This document shows positions 40,272 through 48,610 of a stretch of 52,295 bases of DNA, in pieces. The stretch is taken from positions 1 to 52,295 of the forward strand of contig CAUGOD010000022.1 in NCBI GenBank assembly GCA_959601025.1, given 5' to 3'. The position numbers and the translations under genes are program-made. This DNA is from an uncultured Oscillospiraceae bacterium (lineage in GTDB: Bacteria > Bacillota > Clostridia > Oscillospirales > Acutalibacteraceae). The number at the start of each line of letters is the position of its first letter. The first letter of the stretch is position 1. Below the pieces are notes generated by a model. That model worked only from the letters and a program-made list of their open reading frames with translations. It made no database searches and was not told the DNA's origin.

Positions 40272-41879
40272 ATGAAAAACGACGAGCTTCTGGAATACGC
40301 GGACAGGCTTTTGCAGGCCGCCCTGGCCAAAACACACGATATGGACGAGGCGGAGGACCTGGTGCAGGAGACCTATCTCCACGCCTTCGCCGCGCTGGCG
40401 AAGGGCGTGACTATTGAAAAGCCGGAGGCCTATCTGTTTTCCGTCCTGAAAAACCGCTTCTTCCTGACCCTGCGAAAAAAATACCAGCTGGATGTCACCA
40501 GCTACGACATGCTCCCTGTCGAACCGGTCGACGACGGCGAAACCCTTGAGTCGGTGATCCACTCGGAAGAAGCGGAGACCGTCCGGCGGGAGCTTGCCCG
40601 CCTCTCCCGCATCTACCGGGAGGTCATGGCGCGGTATTATCTGCAGGGGCAGAGCGTTGCGGAAATCGCCCGGGAGCTGAACCTGCCCAAGGGAACCGTC
40701 CTCAGCCGGCTGAACACCGGCCGGCAAAAAATCAAAAAGGGAGTGGAAACGATGGAACAGAAGGAACGCTATGGAAAGAACAGCATCCTGCCCGAAATCC
40801 TGACCCTTTCGATCAACGGGCGGGATGGCCGGGACAAGGAACCGTTTTCCTGCATACAAGGCGCAATCAAGCAAAACATCCTGATTCTCGCGTATGAAAG
40901 GCCCCTCACCACCGGGGAGCTCTCCGACGCGCTCGGCATACCGGCGGTTTTTCTTGAGGAAAGCGTAGAAAAGCTGGTCGCCGCCGAACTGATGAAGCGG
41001 GAAGGCTCCCGGGTATTCACCGATTTTGCCATCCGCTCGCTGGACGATACCCGTCGCGCCTGCGAAACCAGCAAACGGTTCGCTAACGCATCCTTTGAGG
41101 ATGCCGACGCCGTATTCCGGGACATGGCCGCGCAGTATCGGGAAATCGACGGACTGCGGACATTTGACGACGCCTACCTGTACATTTTAGCGGCGCTTTC
41201 CTGCCGTCAGGAGTACTGTTCCTGTATCGCCGAAGCCGTTTCCGGAAAAGAGGAACGCTTTGAGGACTACCCTGACCGGCCAAACTATGGAAAATGGATC
41301 GCCACCGGCGCCCGCTATCCCCATGGCTATGCCTTCGATGAAGACTGGGTAAGGTATTCGATCAGCGGAAGATGCGGGACAGACGATATCAACGGTGAGA
41401 TTTCCCTTGTTTGGGAATGGGACACTCCCATTGGCCATACCCACAACGCTCACTTTTCCAATATGCTGACCCCGCGCGAGCGGGCCCAGGCAATCGACGC
41501 GGTGCGTACCCGGTCGGTCAACGCCTTCCAGGCCGGCCTGATCCCCGACCTGGAAAAACACAGCTTCCTCCGGACGGCCGGCGGTGAAAAGCAGCCCGCC
41601 GTCCCCTATCTCTCCCAGTCCGGCTTCAACGCGCTCTGCCGGATTGAGCGGGAGGGCGGGGAAGCCTGGCGCGGCCGTCTGCTGGACAGGGCGGCGGATG
41701 TGGCACGGAAGGCCGTGCCGAAATTTCCGAAGCGGATTTCGCACGTCCCACAGTACCTGTATGCCGAGCCGTTGTTTTTCCTGCCGATGGCCTATATCTA
41801 TCAGGCGGCGGCGCGGGGCTCGATCCCGCTGGACCGGAACCGTGAGTACCCCGTCATGCTTTTTGTGACAAAGGATTAA
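40272..41879 (+). CDS. Sigma-70-family factor with 370-residue C-terminal extension
   Basis: A 535-residue protein starting at ATG 40272 after AAGGAG. Residues about 1-165 are a group IV (ECF-type) sigma factor: region 2 with AEDLVQETYLHAFAALAKG and region 4 with SVAEIARELNLPKGTVLSRL. A normal ECF factor would end here, at VETMEQKERYGK. The chain instead continues for about 370 residues. The first part of the extension (about 190-260) looks like a winged helix (NILILAYERPLTTGELSDALGIP); the rest is a mixed alpha/beta segment with several Cys, Trp and Tyr residues that I do not recognise. No anti-sigma gene is next to it, so the extension may sense a signal or inhibit the factor itself. Confidence 0.85.
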   Translation: MKNDELLEYADRLLQAALAKTHDMDEAEDLVQETYLHAFAALAKGVTIEKPEAYLFSVLKNRFFLTLRKKYQLDVTSYDMLPVEPVDDGETLESVIHSEEAETVRRELARLSRIYREVMARYYLQGQSVAEIARELNLPKGTVLSRLNTGRQKIKKGVETMEQKERYGKNSILPEILTLSINGRDGRDKEPFSCIQGAIKQNILILAYERPLTTGELSDALGIPAVFLEESVEKLVAAELMKREGSRVFTDFAIRSLDDTRRACETSKRFANASFEDADAVFRDMAAQYREIDGLRTFDDAYLYILAALSCRQEYCSCIAEAVSGKEERFEDYPDRPNYGKWIATGARYPHGYAFDEDWVRYSISGRCGTDDINGEISLVWEWDTPIGHTHNAHFSNMLTPRERAQAIDAVRTRSVNAFQAGLIPDLEKHSFLRTAGGEKQPAVPYLSQSGFNALCRIEREGGEAWRGRLLDRAADVARKAVPKFPKRISHVPQYLYAEPLFFLPMAYIYQAAARGSIPLDRNREYPVMLFVTKD

Positions 41880-41902
41880 CTCCCCCGGCTGTTTCCGAAC
41901 CG

Positions 41903-41940
41903 AAAAAGCGCCCGGACTGAAAAATCCGGGCGCTTTTTTA
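41903..41940. terminator. Bidirectional terminator, sigma gene / Cys-rich gene
   Basis: AAAAAGCGCCCGGA and TCCGGGCGCTTTTT are perfect 14-bp arms around an 8-nt loop between convergent genes. Confidence 0.88.
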
Positions 41941-41960
41941 CCTGACTGCCGCAGAAGACG

Positions 41961-42794
41961 TTATTTCTTGCCGCATCCGCAGCCGCAGGAATTGGGGTCG
42001 GCTTCGGGCGGGAAGAATTCGTCCACCGGGAAGCACATTTTCTTGAACAGATCGCAGGGATTATCGGTCGGCGGGCAGGAGCAGTCCTTGGTGGGCATGC
42101 AGAAGTCGTAGACCGGCACCAGCATCTGGACATTCCGGATAAGCTGGACAATGGTAAAGATACCGATGGACACATAGACGATCTTGCCGTCGTCCGGCTC
42201 GCAGAAATTCCCGCCATACTGGTTGCAGATGCATTCCGGGATGCAGCCGCATCCGCATTCGCACTCGCACTTGCATACGCAGCCGCAGTTGCAGCGGTCG
42301 CAGGCGTCCAACACTTTGGCGGACAGAATGATCGGTTCCGCAACCTGAACGTTGCAGCGGGGCAGGTTGCGGGACGGCTTCTTCTGACGGTCGTCCTCGC
42401 CCTCGCGGAATTCGCTGCTGAACACCTTGACGCTGCCCTCGCTCCCGAACAGGATGACCCTCTTGCGGAATACGCAGACGCCGCAGACGGTGGTCGGCGG
42501 GCAATTGCGGCCGGAAAACACTTCAACCTCCACCTCAAAGAAGAAGGTCAGGTCGCAGGAATAGTAGCCGCGGTTAAAGGGCAGGGCCTCCACGTCGATG
42601 TAGGTGGTGATGATGCAGACTTTTTTCGCCCGTACGCTTACCGCGTGATCAATCACCATTTGATCCCGCTCGGTAAAGTATACGCGCAGATCCTCGAGGC
42701 AGTCCTTGTCGCTGCAGGAATCGTAGACTCTTCCCGCGTCGATGCACACCGCCTCTTTACAGCCGGGGTCGTGCATGTACTTGTTGTCAGCCAT
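41961..42794 (-). CDS. Cysteine-rich protein, possible spore or surface protein
   Basis: A 277-residue protein starting at ATG 42794 after GGGAGG. It carries about 30 cysteines, with a dense group at residues 165-190 (CDRCNCGCVCKCECECGCGC) and a C-terminal CGCGCGKK. The first 160 residues contain beta-rich segments (VCIITTYIDVEALPFNRGYY, DLTFFFEVEVEVF). There is no signal peptide. I have a general memory of similar Cys-rich proteins in spore-forming Clostridia but cannot name a family; coat or exosporium crosslinking, or metal binding, are possibilities. It stands alone on its strand. Confidence 0.75.
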   Translation of the reverse strand: MADNKYMHDPGCKEAVCIDAGRVYDSCSDKDCLEDLRVYFTERDQMVIDHAVSVRAKKVCIITTYIDVEALPFNRGYYSCDLTFFFEVEVEVFSGRNCPPTTVCGVCVFRKRVILFGSEGSVKVFSSEFREGEDDRQKKPSRNLPRCNVQVAEPIILSAKVLDACDRCNCGCVCKCECECGCGCIPECICNQYGGNFCEPDDGKIVYVSIGIFTIVQLIRNVQMLVPVYDFCMPTKDCSCPPTDNPCDLFKKMCFPVDEFFPPEADPNSCGCGCGKK

Positions 42795-43033
42795 AAGTAA
42801 TCCTCCCGTTAATAGAATGAAGGGGTTTGCTTCACTACCATCCTATGATACGGGGGGCTTTTGGTTCGTGAGATTTTCACCGTCCGGCCGGACAGGCTGA
42901 AATCTGCGCCGAAATCCGATGAAAAAAGGCGTTTTTTCGGAAAGTCCCATCCTGCATCTATCCTGCTGATCGCCCTCGGCAAGGGCGGAGCGGTCACGCA
43001 AACTGTCTTACGAGCGACCCTTGCGAGCAGGCC

Positions 43034-45544
43034 CTATTCCCTTACCGTCAGCCGGGCAAAATTCGCCATGATCTTCTTCGTACCGACCTTCTCAAAGCAA
43101 ATTTCCAAAAGGCTGTCGTTTCCCATGGGGGTAACGGAGAGGATTTTACCCGGCCCGAACACCTTATGGCTGACGGCGTCCCCCGTCTTCCAGCGTACGG
43201 ACGCTTTCTCCGACGCCGGCGCAGCGGAAGACGTTCCTGAGCCGGCCGATATTCCCCCGCCGTTAAGTCGACGATTACTGCCAATACGATGGTCGGCGCC
43301 GGCGGACGGGAAAGAGCCACCGGCAGCGGCGGCGACCGACCGGCCAAAGCTGCCGGCGGTGGTTCCCGCGTGGGCAACCGACGAACGGGCCGCCGGGTAG
43401 GCGGAGCCGTAATACGCAGCCCCGGACGGATTCGACGCGTACTCCTCGGTCAGCTCGGCCGGGATGTCCGACAGGAAGCGGGAGGGGCGGTTCCGGGTAG
43501 TGGAGCCGTACAGCATCCGGCTTTCCGCATTGGTGATGTACAGCTTCTCCTTGGCGCGGGTGAGGGCTACATAGCAGAGACGGCGGTCCTCCTCCAGCTC
43601 CTCGGGGTTGAAGATCGACTGCATACCGGGGAAGATGCCGTCCTCAAAGCCGGGCAGGAACACCACGGGGAATTCCAGCCCCTTGGCAGCGTGCATGGTC
43701 ATCAGGACGACGGTATCCGCCCCCGCGTCGTAATTATCCGCATCGGTCATCAGCGCGGCTTCCTCCAGGAAGCCGGCCAGCTCGGGGAAATCGTCCGGGC
43801 TGTTCTTCTCGTAATCAATGATGGAGGAGGCCAGCTCGTTCAGGTTTTCCACCCGGCCGGCTTCCGCCTCTCCCGCCTGCTCCCACATAGCGAGGTAGCC
43901 GGTGGCCTCCAGCATCGTGGTATACAGCAGATGGATGGAATTTTCCGGGTCGTCGTTCATCTCCCGCAGGCGGTCGATCATGTCGGTGAAGAGCTTCAGC
44001 TTGTTCGCCGCCCGGGCGATATCGGGATAATCGGCGGCATGGGAGATCACCTCGTACAATGATATCCCCAGCCCGGCGGCGATATCCGCCGCTTTATCCA
44101 TGGTCGCGTCCCCGATTCCCCGCTTCGGTTCATTGACGATCCGCCGCAGAGCGACCGCGTCGTCCGGATTATTCAGCACACGGAGGTAGGCCATTGCGTC
44201 CCGGACCTCCTTGGTGTCGTAGAAACGGTGGCCGCCGATGATGCGGTAGGGCACGCCGCTTTTCACCAGCGCGCGCTCCACGGCGTTGGACTGGGCGTTG
44301 GCGCGGTAAAGCACGGCAAAATCGCTGTATTTCCGCCCCTCGCCCACGCCGTCCTGAATGGCGTCAGCAATAAAATGGGCTTCCTCCTCTTCATTCATCA
44401 GAGTATGTACGGAAAGCTTGTCCCCGTCCGGATTTTCAGTCCAGAGGGTTTTGCCCTTCCGGTTCTGGTTCCTGGCGATCACCGCGTTGGCGGCGTTCAG
44501 GATATTGCCGGTGGAACGGTAATTCTGTTCCAGCCGGATAACGCAGCAGTTCGGGAATTCCTCCTCGAAATGGAGGATGTTTTCGATGGTGGCGCCCCGG
44601 AATTTATAGATGCTCTGGTCGTCGTCCCCCACCACGCAGAGGTTTCCGGACTTGGCGGCCAGCATACGGATGAACTGGTATTGGGCATGGTTGGTGTCCT
44701 GGTATTCGTCCACCAGCAGGTAGCGGAAGCGGTTCTGGTACCGGTCCAGTACCTCGGGGCATTCCCGGAAGAGGGTCACGGTCTTGCTCAGCAGATCGTC
44801 AAAATCCATCGCGTCGGCTTCCTTCAGGCGGCGCTGGTACATCCCGTAGGCCTCGGCAATCTGCCGGCGGCGGAAATCGGAGCCGGCCGCCGTTTTGAAT
44901 TCATCCGGCGTAAGCAGCTCGTCCTTGGCCCGGCCAATCTCGGACAGGATCGCCTTGTGGCCGAGCGTTTTTTCGTCGATGTTCAGCTGCTTCATGCAAT
45001 CCTTCATCAGCCGGCGGGAATCGTCGGTGTCGTAGATGGTGAAGTGATTGGAATAGCCCAGCCGTTCTCCTTCCCGCCGCAGGATGCGGGCACAGAAGGA
45101 GTGGAAGGTGCTGGCCTGCACCTCGCTTCCGTTCTCTTCCCCCAGCATGCGGGAAAGGCGCTCCTTCAGCTCCCCGGCCGCCTTATTGGTGAAGGTAATG
45201 GCAAGGATACGCCAGGGAGGGCAGGGGTCCACCGCGCAGAGAGCCGCCGCACGGACGGCTTCCTCCGGCGAGGCGGTTCCCGCCGCCGCGGCGGACAGCA
45301 GGGCGAGGTCCTCTCCGGTTATCCGTTCGGGAACCCGTATGCTTTCATACGCATTACCGTATTTTACCAGGCCGGCGATCCGGTTGACCAACACCGTGGT
45401 TTTCCCGCTTCCCGCCCCCGCGAGGATCAGCAGCGGGCCTTCGGTGCAGAAGACCGCCTCCCGTTGCCGGTCATTCATCCGGGAAAACTCCCGTTCCATC
45501 AGCTGCCGCCGCAGACGGCAGAACTCCTGCGTAAATTCCGTCAT
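43034..45544 (-). CDS. pcrA: UvrD/PcrA-type DNA helicase
   Basis: An 836-residue superfamily 1A 3'-5' helicase used in DNA repair and in removing obstacles to replication. Walker A is LAGAGSGKTT (41-50), followed by ILAITFTNKAAGELKERL, VDEYQDTN, VVGDDDQSIYKFRGA, RLEQNYRSTGNIL and LMTMHAAKGLEFPVVFLPGFEDGIFP. A Ser/Gly/Ala-rich linker leads to a C-terminal Tudor-like segment with HKVFGPGKILSV. ATG 45544 has GGAGA about 9 nt upstream; the frame extends further left but that part overlaps the decarboxylase subunit gene in another frame and is not this protein. Confidence 0.95.
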   Translation of the reverse strand: MTEFTQEFCRLRRQLMEREFSRMNDRQREAVFCTEGPLLILAGAGSGKTTVLVNRIAGLVKYGNAYESIRVPERITGEDLALLSAAAAGTASPEEAVRAAALCAVDPCPPWRILAITFTNKAAGELKERLSRMLGEENGSEVQASTFHSFCARILRREGERLGYSNHFTIYDTDDSRRLMKDCMKQLNIDEKTLGHKAILSEIGRAKDELLTPDEFKTAAGSDFRRRQIAEAYGMYQRRLKEADAMDFDDLLSKTVTLFRECPEVLDRYQNRFRYLLVDEYQDTNHAQYQFIRMLAAKSGNLCVVGDDDQSIYKFRGATIENILHFEEEFPNCCVIRLEQNYRSTGNILNAANAVIARNQNRKGKTLWTENPDGDKLSVHTLMNEEEEAHFIADAIQDGVGEGRKYSDFAVLYRANAQSNAVERALVKSGVPYRIIGGHRFYDTKEVRDAMAYLRVLNNPDDAVALRRIVNEPKRGIGDATMDKAADIAAGLGISLYEVISHAADYPDIARAANKLKLFTDMIDRLREMNDDPENSIHLLYTTMLEATGYLAMWEQAGEAEAGRVENLNELASSIIDYEKNSPDDFPELAGFLEEAALMTDADNYDAGADTVVLMTMHAAKGLEFPVVFLPGFEDGIFPGMQSIFNPEELEEDRRLCYVALTRAKEKLYITNAESRMLYGSTTRNRPSRFLSDIPAELTEEYASNPSGAAYYGSAYPAARSSVAHAGTTAGSFGRSVAAAAGGSFPSAGADHRIGSNRRLNGGGISAGSGTSSAAPASEKASVRWKTGDAVSHKVFGPGKILSVTPMGNDSLLEICFEKVGTKKIMANFARLTVRE

Positions 45545-45667
45545 ACTGTATTCTCCATTCCGCCGCACACCGGCGACACCGCTGCGACCCGGGTTCCGAT
45601 TTTTCCGGCAATCGCCATCCTGTAAAAAATCAAAAGTCGTTTTAAGCCGGCCGAAGCCCGGCAGACA

Positions 45668-45704
45668 GAAAGGGGGAAGGACAGCGTGCGCTGCCTTTCC
45701 CCCT
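45668..45704 (-). terminator. Terminator of the decarboxylase subunit operon
   Basis: GGGGGAAAGGCAGCG and CGCTGTCCTTCCCCC pair on the minus strand around a 2-nt centre and are followed by TTTCTG. Confidence 0.7.
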
Positions 45705-45732
45705 GTGCTTCTTTTGTTAATCGCTTCCGCGA

Positions 45733-47148
45733 TTACTTGAACAGCGTCAGCAGGACGCCGGCCGCTACCGCAGAGCCGATCACGCCTGCCACGTTCGGGC
45801 CCATGGCATGCATGAGCAGGAAGTTGCTCGGGTTCTCCTTCTGGCCGACCTTTTGAGCCACACGAGCCGCCATCGGCACAGCGGACACGCCGGCCGAGCC
45901 GATCAGCGGGTTGACCTTGCCGCCGGTGACCAGATACATGATCTTGCCGAACAGTACGCCGCCTGCGGTGCCGACGCAGAACGCAATCAGGCCGAGGCAG
46001 ATGATCAGCAGCGTCTTGGGCTGCAGGAAGGTGTTTGCATTCGCCGTCGCGCCCACGGTCACGCCGAGGAAGATGGTGATGATGTTCATCAGCTCGTTCT
46101 GCGCGGTCTTGCTGATCCGTTCCACCACGCCGCTCTCGCGGAAGAGGTTGCCCAGCATCAGCATACCGACCAGCGGCGCCGCGCTCGGCAGCAGCAGGAC
46201 GACGATCAGGGTGACGAAGATCGGGAACAGAATCTTTTCGGTCTTGGAAACCGGGCGAAGCTGTTCCATCACGACTGAGCGCTCCTTTTTGGTGGTCAGG
46301 GCGCGCATGATCGGCGGCTGGATGATCGGCACCAGCGCCATATACGAATACGCCGCGACCGCGATCGCGCCCAGCAGATGGGGCGCCAGCTTGGAGGTCA
46401 GCCAGATGGCTGTCGGACCGTCCGCGCCGCCGATGATGGCGATGGACGCGGCCTCCTTGGCGTTGAAGGTGATCGCGTCGACCCCGGTCAGTCCGAGGGC
46501 CAGCGCACCGAAGAAAGTGATGAAAATGCCGAGCTGGGCCGCCGCGCCGAGAAGGAAGCTCTTCGGGTTGGAAATCAGCGGGCCGAAATCGGTCATGCAG
46601 CCGATGCCGAGGAAAATCAGCGGCGGATAGATGCCGAACTTCACGCCCTGATACAGGTACCACAGCATGCCGCCGTTTTCAAAATGCTGCCAGAACGGCA
46701 CAGCCACCTTCAGGCTGCCGTCCTCCTCCTGCTCCACCTTATAGACGCCGTCGCCGGTATCAAATATCTTCATTTCCTGGCCGGCGGCGTTGGTATAGGA
46801 GACAATACGCGAATCGTCCGCCTCCACCGAATAGTATTGCAGATAGACGGGATAGACCTGTTCATAGGTTCCGTCCACATAGGAATAGGTTTCCTCCTTG
46901 GTGAAAGCAACCAGGGAGTTATTCTGTGGATCCATAATCCCGCCGAGGGGGAGGTTAACCAGCAGCATACCGAAAGCGATCGGCAGCAGAAGCAGCGGCT
47001 CAAACTGCTTCTTGATCGCCAGGTACAGCAGCACGCAGGCGACGGCAATCATTATCAGGCATTTCCAGCCGCCGTTTTCAAAATTCAGTATCTGCGCAAA
47101 TCCGGATTCGCGCAGGATTTGTTGAATAGCTTCCCAAAGAGCAGCCAT
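45733..47148 (-). CDS. Na+-translocating decarboxylase beta subunit (OadB/GcdB type)
   Basis: A 471-residue integral membrane protein that couples decarboxylation of a biotin-bound acid to export of Na+. Family signatures: IFLGIGCMTDFGPLISNPKS, IIGGADGPTAIWLTSKLAP (the conserved Asp), VPIIQPPIMRALTTKKER and KVNPLIGSAGVSAVPMAARV. AAAGGA precedes ATG 47148. Compared with the usual 375-435 residues it has an extra soluble stretch at about 72-157, rich in Tyr, Asp and Glu, between the first membrane helices. The gamma subunit gene lies 68 bp upstream; alpha and biotin-carrier genes are not in the window, so the substrate (oxaloacetate, methylmalonyl-CoA or glutaconyl-CoA) is open. Confidence 0.92.
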   Translation of the reverse strand: MAALWEAIQQILRESGFAQILNFENGGWKCLIMIAVACVLLYLAIKKQFEPLLLLPIAFGMLLVNLPLGGIMDPQNNSLVAFTKEETYSYVDGTYEQVYPVYLQYYSVEADDSRIVSYTNAAGQEMKIFDTGDGVYKVEQEEDGSLKVAVPFWQHFENGGMLWYLYQGVKFGIYPPLIFLGIGCMTDFGPLISNPKSFLLGAAAQLGIFITFFGALALGLTGVDAITFNAKEAASIAIIGGADGPTAIWLTSKLAPHLLGAIAVAAYSYMALVPIIQPPIMRALTTKKERSVVMEQLRPVSKTEKILFPIFVTLIVVLLLPSAAPLVGMLMLGNLFRESGVVERISKTAQNELMNIITIFLGVTVGATANANTFLQPKTLLIICLGLIAFCVGTAGGVLFGKIMYLVTGGKVNPLIGSAGVSAVPMAARVAQKVGQKENPSNFLLMHAMGPNVAGVIGSAVAAGVLLTLFK

Positions 47149-47216
47149 CAGCGTCAGTCCTTTCGTGGGGAAACCCCGTTTCTTTTATCTTGAATAAAGG
47201 GGAGCGCATCGTCCCC

Positions 47217-47648
47217 TTAAAACGGACGGGTACTTTCCGCCACGCCGGCGGCGGCCCAGACGGGCCGATCCCCCCGCGCGCGGCTGACGCTGCGCACGGC
47301 ATACCGTTTGCCTTCCGGGGCCATGGCGGCCACCGCGGCGGCGATCACCGCCACCACTTCCTCGCTGATCCCCTCCGCAGCCGCGGGGGCGGCCGGAATC
47401 GGGGCGGGAGCAGAGACCGGCGCAGGCTTCTCGGCCGACTGTTTGGCCGCCGGAGCCGCCTGCGTTTTCTTCCCGGCCTTTCCAATGCTGTCCATCGCCT
47501 TGCCGAACAGCCAGAAAATCGCCGTCAGCAGAATCAGAACGGAAAACACCACCGTTACGCCAATCAGGATCGTCAACCCGGCCGTGCTTAAAATGTCGCC
47601 CGCGTCGACGGCTGCAGTCAGCGCCGTCATCGCTGCCTTCAAGTCCAT
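47217..47648 (-). CDS. Decarboxylase gamma subunit (OadG family)
   Basis: A 143-residue protein with one membrane helix (about 22-48, AGLTILIGVTVVFSVLILL), an Ala/Pro/Lys-rich linker (about 60-95) and a conserved C-terminal part EEVVAVIAAAVAAMAPEGKRYAVRSV, which is the typical OadG layout. ATG 47648 follows AAGGGAG. OadG tethers the carboxyltransferase subunit to the membrane pump. It precedes OadB in the same transcript from the promoter at 47805-47833. Confidence 0.88.
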   Translation of the reverse strand: MDLKAAMTALTAAVDAGDILSTAGLTILIGVTVVFSVLILLTAIFWLFGKAMDSIGKAGKKTQAAPAAKQSAEKPAPVSAPAPIPAAPAAAEGISEEVVAVIAAAVAAMAPEGKRYAVRSVSRARGDRPVWAAAGVAESTRPF

Positions 47649-47804
47649 ACGTCCATACTCCCTTTCCCAACGCTGAAAAGCGTTCCATGCTTGAAAACGC
47701 CCCCGCTTCCTTGCGGGAAACGCCTGTTTTTCCTGCCGGCAGTACCGGCGGGCGGGGGATTTTCTGCAAAAACCCCATTCCCACCCAGTATAAAGAATAT
47801 GGTC

Positions 47805-47833
47805 ATTATACCCCATTGCCGGCGTAAATGCAA
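47805..47833 (-). promoter_or_regulatory. Promoter of the oadG-oadB-like unit
   Basis: On the minus strand TTGCAT (47828-47833) and TATAAT (47805-47810) are 17 bp apart, about 150 bp upstream of the gamma subunit gene. The gap of about 330 bases up to the next gene holds only this promoter and the terminator at 47907-47943. Confidence 0.75.
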
Positions 47834-47906
47834 TTGTCGCAGGAAAATTTTATGTACAGATTATGAAGAAACTTTTTCGAAAATTTTCGGTGGATATCGA
47901 CGAACA

Positions 47907-47943
47907 GAAAAAAGAAACCCTCCGACGGCGAAGGGCTTCTTTC
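47907..47943 (-). terminator. Terminator after the metalloprotease-like gene
   Basis: On the minus strand GAAAGAAGCCCT and AGGGTTTCTTT pair around 10 nt and run into TTT. Confidence 0.7.
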
Positions 47944-47978
47944 AAAACCGCGCGGACTCGCTTTCCCCGCCTTGGGGA

Positions 47979-48473
47979 CTATTCGCACGGACATTCCCGC
48001 CATTTTTGTTTTCGATCCTGATAATACTGCTCAATAATGCGATAACGGTAATAATTCGCCTGCCATTCAGACGAGCGGTCCGTTTGCTCAAGCTGGTTGA
48101 CCCATTGAAAATAATGGGTCAGCTCATGCACAAACGAGGACAGTATGCTCTCGTGCGTCTCCTGAACCGAGCGCTCCGGCGTCGATTCGACGTCATACGC
48201 CGCCGGTATACGAATGTATGGCTCATCCATGGCGCCAAACCATCGAAACGAGCCAAAAGCCGTCGCACCGCTCAGCAATCTTACTTTCTCACGATTCTGT
48301 ATATAAACGTTTACTCTTATTGGAAATTCGTATTTTATCCTAAGCCACCTGGCAAAATCGAGAAACAAAGCCCGTAGCCTGGGATCGATCCCTTTTTCGA
48401 AGCGAAGATATATACCCGTCCGTACAGAGCCGTCATAAATCTTTCGGTATTTTTGGCATTTCCATGGATTCAT
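47979..48473 (-). CDS. HExxH metallopeptidase-like protein
   Basis: A 164-residue protein with a zinc-protease motif HELTH at 116-120 and a possible third ligand Glu136 (SSEWQANYYRY), an arrangement seen in SprT-like and other short gluzincins. There is no signal peptide, so it is cytoplasmic. The N-terminal half is basic and not recognised. The gene is somewhat less GC-rich than its neighbours. The ribosome binding site is weak (GGGGCGGA). Whether it is an active protease is not known. Confidence 0.7.
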   Translation of the reverse strand: MNPWKCQKYRKIYDGSVRTGIYLRFEKGIDPRLRALFLDFARWLRIKYEFPIRVNVYIQNREKVRLLSGATAFGSFRWFGAMDEPYIRIPAAYDVESTPERSVQETHESILSSFVHELTHYFQWVNQLEQTDRSSEWQANYYRYRIIEQYYQDRKQKWRECPCE

Positions 48474-48610
48474 CGTACTATTTCCGCCCCTATCTTCCTA
48501 TGAGACTCCCCCTCCGCAGAAGCATCTCCTTACGGCGCTACCCCCGGTAGGGCGTACCGAGGCACCTTTTGAAAGCACGCTGTCCCTCCGCACCCCCTCT
48601 GTTCAAGACA

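Noticed and set aside
45545..46663. The open extension upstream of the PcrA helicase start
   Set aside because: It lies in another frame of the OadB-like gene, has no helicase-like content, and a good start with a ribosome binding site exists at 45544.
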